NCBI GenBank assembly: GCA_963920525.1
Contig: OY986436.1
Span: 177,107,361 to 177,171,360, forward strand
Source: Dichetophora obliterata
Taxonomy: Eukaryota; Arthropoda; Insecta; Diptera; Sciomyzidae
Direction of reading: 5' to 3'
DNA length: 64,000 bases
A program made the translations under genes and the position numbers. Positions within the stretch are counted from its first letter, which is position 1. Each line of letters opens with the position of its first letter. Shown piece after piece: positions 56,878 to 64,000 of the stretch. The notes under the pieces are model-generated. The model was not told where the DNA came from. It was given only the letters and a program-made list of their open reading frames with translations, and did not search any database.

Positions 56878-57317
56878 TTTACAAAAATCACAATAAATTT
56901 ATGAAAAATTTATTTTTCCGTTCACTGAAGCGCACGCGTCTGTTGCTCAACTCGATACAAACTGAACTAAATGATGCTTTCAGTTGAACACCTGCACTCA
57001 AAAAATGCTTCAACCCCTAAAATAAGCAGAAATGTGTATTCGTATGTTTGTATGAATATGTGTGCAAACACGTTTTTACCTAACAATAAACATTTTCAAC
57101 GGAATTCGGTGGTTACTTTATGCCGCTTCGTTCGAAAATGAGTCGAAAAAAATAGCTCATTTTGACGAAGACCTTGCTTCACAAAAAAGGCTGTATCTTC
57201 TAAAGTATTCCGAATTTCTAAAAATCCTTTTACGGGCATATTCACAACTACCCAAGCTATAAATAAATGCAAAAAAAAAGTCGAAAAAAAAGTTGCTCAA
57301 TGAGAAGACCCCCTTAA

Positions 57318-59089
57318 GTTGCTAGACAAAAACATCAATAGAAGCATAACAAATTGTTGAGAAAAAATTTTTTGAAATTACATGAAAAAAAATTAAATTT
57401 GAAAATGTTTCGAGAATGATACGAGAAAGATTTTTACCCTTCTGTCAAATATATATAATAATCTTATGTGTACAAGCGTGTGTCCACCGGTGTATCATGT
57501 TCACAAAATTAGTATCAAAAATCTCAGAAAATAGTATTATATAGGTTAAAGTTTCTTTATGTGCAGTCTAGACTCCTTTATATCTTTTCTCTCCCCCTAG
57601 AACAAATCCAGCGAACGCCATTGCCCAAACATTCTATTTCTAAAAGAATATAAGAACATTTAAATGCCTAAAAGTGTCTGTAATATATATATAATAATAA
57701 CCTTAATATATATATATATAGTCTTAATTGTTTTATATATTAATCTTTAAATAATATATGGGCATGTCCACGGTTAAGCACGCTACATTCGTACTCCTTC
57801 TGTAATGGATATGAAATTTCTTTGAATATTTATTTTATATACCTTGAAATTTCTTGCTAAAAAGAAAAATAAATTTACAATTTTTTTTTATTGTTTTGAC
57901 AATCTGGTCACTTTTTATATTTGAATGTTTTACTTCATTTATAAAGGTTTATAATAGTTTCATTTGAAGTCTCCAATGTTTGATCATAAAACAACCTGTT
58001 ATAGTGATCCTCCTCTAGCCTTTTGCTTAAACCCAATAAATAGTTCGAAAACACCTTCATATGTCCCAAAATACACGAGGATCAAACCAAATAGCAATGA
58101 AGCAGGTTTACTCATATAAATTATGAAATTTCTCGGCCATTTTGATCGACACTCCAAAGCGTAAAGACAATTTTTTTTAAATTCCTGTTTAATACCAAGT
58201 TATATTTCGGAATTCTTTTAAAGAAAGAAACCAAAATTTTAAGGACATCAGAAATCAAGAAAAACCCTAAAAATTGGTGTAGCTGGCTACGATCCCCTTA
58301 CTTTATTAAGGTAAATTTTAATTTTAACCAATAAAAAAAAATCAATTTTGCTAGAATTTGTTCTAACACATAATATTTTGTAGGGGATCAGGACCTTATT
58401 ATTGGCTTATTTATTTTGTCAGCCACAGGGCCACAGAAATTCATTATCTTGCATCGATTTGAACTGGACAGATTATTAAAGCTTAACTTGGGAAATATAT
58501 TAGCAAGGAGTAGGAGGTTAATAGTTGTGCTGGGCTCCTGATCATCTTTTGTCAGCATATTCCAGTTGTGACTACTAATAGTGCAAGTGGACAAATGAAT
58601 GTGTATAAGTGACCAAATATAAGTAACCAAAGAAAAAAAAAATTAGAGAAAATAAAATTAGATGCACAAAATAGTCCACGCGCAGAAATAATAATGAACG
58701 GATGTGTTAAAATAAGCTCGTTAAAATAAGCTCGTTAAAATAAAAAAAAATAAATAAATAAATGTTTATTCTTATAGAAATTTGCTTGAGTTAAATGTGA
58801 TTAATTAAGTTCTGGTTAAACGGAAAACTCAGTAACCAAAAGAGTTTAGATCCGAAAATCTAAAGTTTCATACTCAAAATAGTGACTAAAAAGAAAGAAA
58901 AGAAAAAAAAAAACACCAAAAAGAAATTAACCAAATGTAATAATCAAGCATTATCATTAAAGATAAAGTGTAATTTCAGAAAAATATATAGAAATTAAAA
59001 AAAAAAACACAAACAAACAAAATACCGAAAAGTCAAGCCGCTTTTGCGTAAGATTAAGCTAAATATATAATTTAATACATTATCTTTAG
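57318..59089. other. AT-rich stretch; one weak splice-acceptor-like site
   Basis: TATCTTTTCTCTCCCCCTAG at 57,581-57,600 is a very good acceptor, followed by a GC-richer segment (AACAAATCCAGCGAACGCC..), but no donor or conserved reading frame could be established. AT microsatellites lie at 57,683-57,720. Nothing else recognised. Confidence 0.35.
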
Positions 59090-59145
59090 CCCCAAATTCA
59101 GCTCTTCACTCAGCATCGACTCAGGCCTGCAGCTCGGATGTCTAA
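59090..59145 (+). other. Exon-like island (56 bp)
   Basis: A GC-rich segment stands out in very AT-rich DNA and is bounded by a pyrimidine-rich acceptor (TTATCTTTAG) and a consensus donor (GTAAGTG). Two frames are open throughout; the third reaches TAA exactly at the donor. The next downstream acceptor-like site is TTATGTTTCAG at about 59,632-59,642. Could be a host internal or untranslated exon. No protein family recognised. Confidence 0.3.
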
Positions 59146-60470
59146 GTAAGTGTCTTTTCTTTTTGATATTTTATTTAAATTATATATGTAATTATAAAGT
59201 TAATTAGTATATTTAATGTAACAACTTAATCTATCATATCTATCATATCTAGTAGTTGATATTAAAGGTTATTTTTAATCATAATGCTTCATTAATCGGC
59301 AAATAAAAAAAAATAAAAAAAACGAAGAAGAAGAAAAATTTACGATATTTATACTTCATTGCATTAATGGTAGCTTATGATAAAATACAGCAATAACAAT
59401 AAAATACCAGCTAGCAGGAAATAAAAGCTTGCTGCTAAATTATTTACCTTTTCAAAAAAAAAAAACGAAACGAATATATAAAGAAATTAATGCATTAATA
59501 TAGTTATTTCACCCATTCTCAAGGAACTACTTAATAATGGTCTTTCAAGTATTGCGCTCATATCGTATTAATATAAAAGTGTTCCATTTTTACTGCATTC
59601 TATACAATTACACTCAATACTTATGCTCAATTATGTTTCAGTTTGACTGATCACCTGTTACTAAATTGAGCAAAAGTGAAATAGATATACATAGCTTTGT
59701 TTTCATTATGACAAAAAAAAGAAAAAAAGAAAGACCATATAAACAGCACAAATTCTTCGTAAATTATCTTGATTTCAAATCTCATGTGTTCCTTTCATAT
59801 GTAAAGCGGACAAAGGTCGTTGACTTTTCTACTTCACTATATTCATGTTGTCCCTTCTGATAGATTTTTTTTTTCTAACACACTGTTTATTTACAATCAA
59901 CTGTAACCATTGTGTAAACTAAATAAAATGTAGAAATAATTTTTAATTATTAATTTAATAATTAATAATTTATAATACATTGGTATTATAAATTCTTTAT
60001 AAAAATAAATTCTTATTGAAATTTAGAAGAAAATATATTCTTAAATATAATTTCTATTGGAAAAAAAAACTATATATTAAACTAAATTAAATTCTGCTTT
60101 AAAATTAATAATTTAAAATTAATGTGAATAAAACAATAATCTTGCACTTTAGTTATCAACACAAAAAAAAAGTTTTTTAATAGCATATTGATTTAGATAG
60201 GTGTAGAAATGAGTATGATGGTGCAAATTTGTTTTACATGACCTAACGCTGGGCATCGTTATTATTAGTGGGGTTTTCAATAAAAAAAAATTATGATTAA
60301 CAGATTGAAAACCATGGCTGGGCGGGTAAACCAGGAATCATAACATCTGATTCCAAAACAGTTAAGATGGGTTAAGATGGGAATTTTAAATTTTGCTTTA
60401 GTTTCAACTAGTTCCAGTTCATTTTAATTATTGTTTCTTTACTTTAAATTATTTTTTTTCAATTCTATGT
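59146..60470. other. AT-rich stretch without recognised genes
   Basis: Apart from the acceptor-like site near 59,642, nothing could be supported. Confidence 0.4.
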
Positions 60471-60479
60471 ATTTAGTAA

Positions 60480-60740
60480 AATTTCCGCTTGCACGTAGTT
60501 CTTTGTTTCAAGACTTCCATAGTAGGATAGCAAAAACTCACCCCCAACGCCGACGAGTCATAGGCTTTGCCAGTACGTGCACCCGCTATGCCACTATGGA
60601 TCGCGAAAAGAGTCTTGAATGGTTTTGTTGAATTTTGAGTCATGCTTGGGTCTAAAATACAGTCCGGTGTCCTTTGCTTATAACCGCAAACCAACACCAA
60701 TAAAAGTGAATACTGTTTCAAGCAGGAAACCATTACACTT
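60480..60740 (-). other. GC-richer island, possible decayed coding sequence
   Basis: On the minus strand one frame stays open from MVSCLKQYSLLLVLVCGYKQ to the end near 60,473. Another frame reads the protein-like KDTGLYFRPKHDSKFNKTIQ then DSFRDP before a stop, and a donor-like GTGAGT follows. The two cannot both be right, and I recognise neither. It may be a decayed gene or repeat fragment. Confidence 0.25.
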
Positions 60741-61379
60741 CGAGGTGCAAAAATATAAAAAATATTAAGAAACAATTTTTTTTTGTTTTTATTTTTCGAT
60801 ATCATTTTCGTAGTAATATGTTTTGTATAAAATGTAGGTTCCCAAGATTTTATGTTTTCAATATATTAGCAATAAACATGCGATCTAGCACGCGACAAAA
60901 AATGGAACTGGTTTTCAACTGTGTCTAGAAAAATTCAGAAATCTGCGAAATATAACATCAAATTTCAAAGCAATTAACTTTAAACTTAAATGGATTAATG
61001 TATCCTTCTAATGATAGATGTCATGTTGAAATGGTTACCATACTTGTATTTAAGCTTAAGTATAATCTAGCACGCGACATCTAGCAAGCGACACATTTTT
61101 CCATTGCAATTTAATTGGGTAGTTAAGTAATTAGGTAGTTAAGTAACTGTAATTTAGTAACTTAAAACAAATTCAAAATATTTTCCGTTCCTTGCATTAA
61201 CCATTTTTCATTATCTTTTGCCAATGCCTTCCATTTTTACTAAAACAAAAATGTCTATGAAACATTTACTAAACATTTACGAAAAAGAAAAACTACATAG
61301 TGCAGACGATTTGATCATCATGGTAGATATACTAGATATTTTCTCAAATTTATTTTTTTATTTGAAAGTACAATCATGG

Positions 61380-62450
61380 TTAATAATGGAAAATAATTTC
61401 ATTCAAATGGCTGCCTCGGCTGGCCATGCAGTAGCCTACACGATCGGTCCAATTTTTAAGCACATTATCGATTGTGTGCAGCTGTATTTCACCAATGGCT
61501 TCACGAATATTATCATTTAAAGCGTCAATTGTCTCTGGCTTGTCGGCGTAACACTTATCTTTGAGGTCACCCCACAAATAATAGTCCAACGCTGTCAAAT
61601 CGCAGCTCCGAGGTGGCCAAACGACATCAGCTCTGCGGCTGATAATGCGATCTTCAAAAACAGGGCGCAAAACATCGAGTGTAGCTTCGGCTGTGTGGCA
61701 CGTAGCGCCGTTCTGTTGAAACCAAATGTTGCCAATATCCTCCTCTTCAATTTTTGTGAACAAAAATTCATTCAACATGGCCCGATAACGATCGCCATTG
61801 ACTGTAACGGCCACTTCTTGCTCATTTTCGAAGAAAATGGTCCAATTATGCCTCTGGACCAAAATCCGCACCAAACAGCGACTCGTTTTGGGTGCAGCGG
61901 CTTTTCAATGTATGCGTGCGGGTTTTCTGTGCCCAAATGCGACAATTTTGCTTGTTTACATACCCGCCAAGATCAAAATGAGCTTCATCTGAAAAGATGA
62001 TTTTTTTGGCAAAATCGACATCTTCTGTAAGTCGATCGCAGGCCCACTTAGCGAAGCGAAAACGCATTGGATGGTCAGTTGGCTTCAACTCCTGAACCAA
62101 TTGGACTTTGTATGGCGTCATACCATGGTCTTTATGCAAAATTCGTCTCAATGATGTCTCCGAAATGTTCAATTGTTGAGAACGACGGTGAATTGATGTT
62201 GATGGCGCTTCACGCACACTTTCTGCCACAGCAGCAATATTCTCGGGTGTAGGCACTGCTTTTGGCTTTTCACGCTTTGGTTTATCGATGAGGTTTCTTT
62301 CACTTTTTTCACAAGATAATGAACATACGGAGCTGACGGTGCTTCTCTTCTTCCAAAATCCATACGCAATTTTCGCACACATTCTGCAACATTACCATGA
62401 TTTTCAAAGTAATGTCGCAATATTTCCCAGCGTTGTTCAAACGTTTACAC
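61380..62450 (-). pseudogene. Mariner-like transposase, frameshifted, catalytic residue lost
   Basis: Minus-strand pieces in order: N-terminal helix-turn-helix (YFENHGNVAECVRKLRMDFG, near 62,410), then in another frame TPENIAAVAESVREAPSTSI, LRRILHKDHGMTPYKVQLVQ, and IIFSDEAHFDLGGYVNKQNC (near 62,000, first catalytic aspartate present). Then, after another shift, VTVNGDRYRAMLNEF, WFQQNGATCHTAEATL (near 61,720) and CDLTALDYYLWGDLKDKC (near 61,580), ending NEIIFHY at 61,380. In FQQNGATCH the usual second catalytic aspartate is asparagine. Apart from breaks it is nearly full length, unlike the copy at 29 kb. Terminal inverted repeats were not identified. Confidence 0.85.
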
Positions 62451-62632
62451 AACCATATTCGTTCAGCGGAAAGATAAAACTAATTATCTGTCAAATCAAA
62501 AATGAGCTAAATGTTACCATTGACGAAATAAGCACTAGTTGAAAAAAAAGTTAGATGGCGGACCCTTTAGTTTAAAAAAAGTTTTTGCAATACGTTAAAC
62601 ATGCAGATTGAATCAAAATATAGCATGACTAA

Positions 62633-62937
62633 TGTTACCAACTATACTTACTTTGTAAGTATCATACTTATTTTCAGCTTCATATACTTATTAAATTTCC
62701 ATGCTTATAAGTATACTTATTTAGCAATTAAACACGAACAATTAAAAAACACGTCTTCTCTACTTGCTGATTACTTTATTCTACCCTTCTCTTTTATTTT
62801 AGGGTGACCATCTTAGTCTTAAGTAACATTGTAGTATAAGGTGACCATATGTGGTCAAATAAATATGCTTAAAACTAACATTTACATATTGATACACTTA
62901 TACACTACTATTTACATACTATTTACATATTGCTACA
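62633..62937 (-). repeat. LTR of the Ty3/Gypsy element
   Basis: Minus-strand sequence from TGTAGCAATATG (62,937) to GTTGGTAACA (62,633) has TG...CA ends and lies just downstream of the pol stop codon. The stretch before it (ATGAAAGATCAGGAGATC to the LTR) contains a short purine-rich tract. The partner LTR is outside the window, so the length (about 305 bp) is inferred from ends only. Confidence 0.55.
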
Positions 62938-62979
62938 ATTCGGCCGTCCTGACCATGAGATCTCCTGATCTTTCATAAA

Positions 62980-63999
62980 TTAAACTGAGTTATCTGACAC
63001 CTTACGTCCTTTAAACCACGGCTTTAAATTATCTGCTTCCCATACACCTTTGTAAGGTGTTCGCGACTGTTGGAAGCCTTCCACATCTTCAATTAAATAT
63101 CGATCGTTGCGCAAAATTTTACTAACTTTATACGGTCCTTTAAATTTAGGAATTAATTTTTTTGTCACACCAGTATGCGAATCAAAATTGGTTATCACAA
63201 TATAATCTCCTTCGACATATTTTATTGGTTCCCGACGTTTTTTATCTACGTACTTTTTATTGTATTCCTGAAGTTTCGACTGTTTTAAACCTGCTTCTTC
63301 CCTCACCACTTCCAAATTTCTTTTCACTGACCCTTGTTGAACTTCAATCAAACTTTCCTTTAATGAATCTATTACTGTGCCTCTTTGTTGTATTCCAAAA
63401 AGCATAACACTCGGGTATTCACCTATCGTTCTATGGACTGTATTATTTAGGCAAAATTCTACTTTTTCTATAACTGTGTCCCAATAAATGCCCTCTTTCG
63501 GTTTGACTAACTTTGCTATCATTGGTCCTAAACTTCTATTTACTCTTTCTGCTTGGCCATTAGCTTGTGGAGAAGCTGTTGCTATCTTTATATGTTGTAC
63601 ATTAAACCTTTCTAGAAATTCCTTAAACTCATTTGACGTAAAACAGCTTCCTCTATCCGACACTATACACTTTGGACGACTATATGCTCTAAAATAATCT
63701 TCAAGAGCTTGAACTACCTCTCTTGTGTTTGTCGTTTTAGTGGGGTACAATCTTACAAATTTAGTGCATGCGTCAATAATTAGGAAAATATGTTTTTTCG
63801 ATCGAGAGTTATCTACTGGCCCAAAATGATCTATATGTAAAACTTCAAACGGGACCTTTTGTTTTGGAATATTGTGAAGAAGCCCCTCAGCTTTGCCATT
63901 TTTGGAAGAAAATATTATACATTTTAAACAATTTTTGATGTGATTTCCTAATTTCTCTCTCATTTTAGGGAACCAATAGCTTTTTAATATCAAATCCAT
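62980..63999 (-). CDS. Ty3/Gypsy pol, integrase part (truncated by the window edge)
   Basis: An uninterrupted 339-residue frame with the 5-prime part beyond 64,000. It shows the second half of the zinc-binding motif (NCLKC), the integrase catalytic triad D57 (IDHFGP), D115 (VSDRGS) and E151 (QAERVNR), 35 residues between D and E as expected, then the C-terminal GPY/F module (IPKFKGPYKV, residues 284-292) typical of Gypsy-type integrases. The stop at 62,980 is followed about 45 bases later by the LTR. No stop or frameshift in the visible part, so the element could be young. Protease, RT and RNase H would lie outside. Confidence 0.85.
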   Translation of the reverse strand: MDLILKSYWFPKMREKLGNHIKNCLKCIIFSSKNGKAEGLLHNIPKQKVPFEVLHIDHFGPVDNSRSKKHIFLIIDACTKFVRLYPTKTTNTREVVQALEDYFRAYSRPKCIVSDRGSCFTSNEFKEFLERFNVQHIKIATASPQANGQAERVNRSLGPMIAKLVKPKEGIYWDTVIEKVEFCLNNTVHRTIGEYPSVMLFGIQQRGTVIDSLKESLIEVQQGSVKRNLEVVREEAGLKQSKLQEYNKKYVDKKRREPIKYVEGDYIVITNFDSHTGVTKKLIPKFKGPYKVSKILRNDRYLIEDVEGFQQSRTPYKGVWEADNLKPWFKGRKVSDNSV

Positions 64000-64000
64000 T

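Larger units (their letters stand above)
54423..57317 (-). mobile_element. Mutator-type DNA transposon, internally deleted
   Basis: TTAAGGCGGTCTTCTCATT at 54,423-54,441 matches, inverted, AATGAGAAGACCCCCTTAA at 57,299-57,317 at 18 of 19 bases. These ends enclose the transposase relic at 55,376-56,877. AATTTGTTA beside the left end and AAGTTGCTA beside the right are similar at 7 of 9 bases and could be a decayed 9-bp duplication. Total about 2.9 kb. The 3-prime side (54,560-55,370) is non-coding with a diverged repeat unit. Confidence 0.7.

Overview
This is about 64 kb of AT-rich animal DNA that is almost entirely transposable-element relics. The element set points to a brachyceran fly, plausibly a tephritid or calyptrate: LOA-, CR1/Jockey- and RTE-type LINEs, mariner and Mutator transposases, Helitron-like repeats and a Polinton capsid relic. 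Two host-like genes have a TATA box, a signal peptide and one short phase-1 intron, as is usual in flies. No bacterial gene, CRISPR array or rRNA is visible, and the only tRNA-like sequences are SINE-type repeats.

Layout. 0-9 kb: an RTE 5-prime fragment, a minus-strand LOA LINE split by a CR1-like fragment and ending at a short TTAGG run, an RTE 3-prime fragment and several MITEs. 9.8-10.95 kb: the only convincing host genes, two tiny divergent genes for secreted glycine-rich peptides with TATA boxes and a kappaB-like plus GATA cluster between them. 13-14.7 kb: a near-perfect 580-bp palindrome inside a second inverted-repeat element. 15.3-16.7 kb: a decayed Polinton/Maverick capsid gene. 16.7-27.3 kb: two damaged LINEs of one type, head to tail, broken by a Helitron, PIF/Harbinger-like elements and a Mutator-like element, several nested inside one another. 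For several of these the target site and LINE reading frame can be rebuilt exactly.

29-35 kb: a deleted mariner, the 3-prime end of an LTR element, nested MITEs, a decayed Tc1/mariner-type transposase and a tRNA-derived SINE. 35-40 kb: a nearly complete RTE with one stop codon, lying between two diverged direct copies of an AT-rich repeat. 41.2-44.4 kb: a second Helitron copy carrying a young RTE insertion with a perfect 12-bp target duplication; the first Helitron copy, at 17-19 kb, preserves the empty site. 49.4-54 kb: a nearly intact two-ORF LINE with one frameshift per ORF. 54.4-57.3 kb: a Mutator element with recognisable terminal inverted repeats and a broken transposase. 57.3-61 kb: mostly AT-rich non-coding sequence with one exon-like island. 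61.4-64 kb: a broken mariner transposase, then an LTR and the integrase end of a Ty3/Gypsy element running off the window edge.

Apart from the peptide pair, nothing here works as a pathway. The interest lies in the insertion stratigraphy, several apparently unclassified MITE families, and the two small secreted-peptide genes. All assignments were made by reading the sequence, with no database search.
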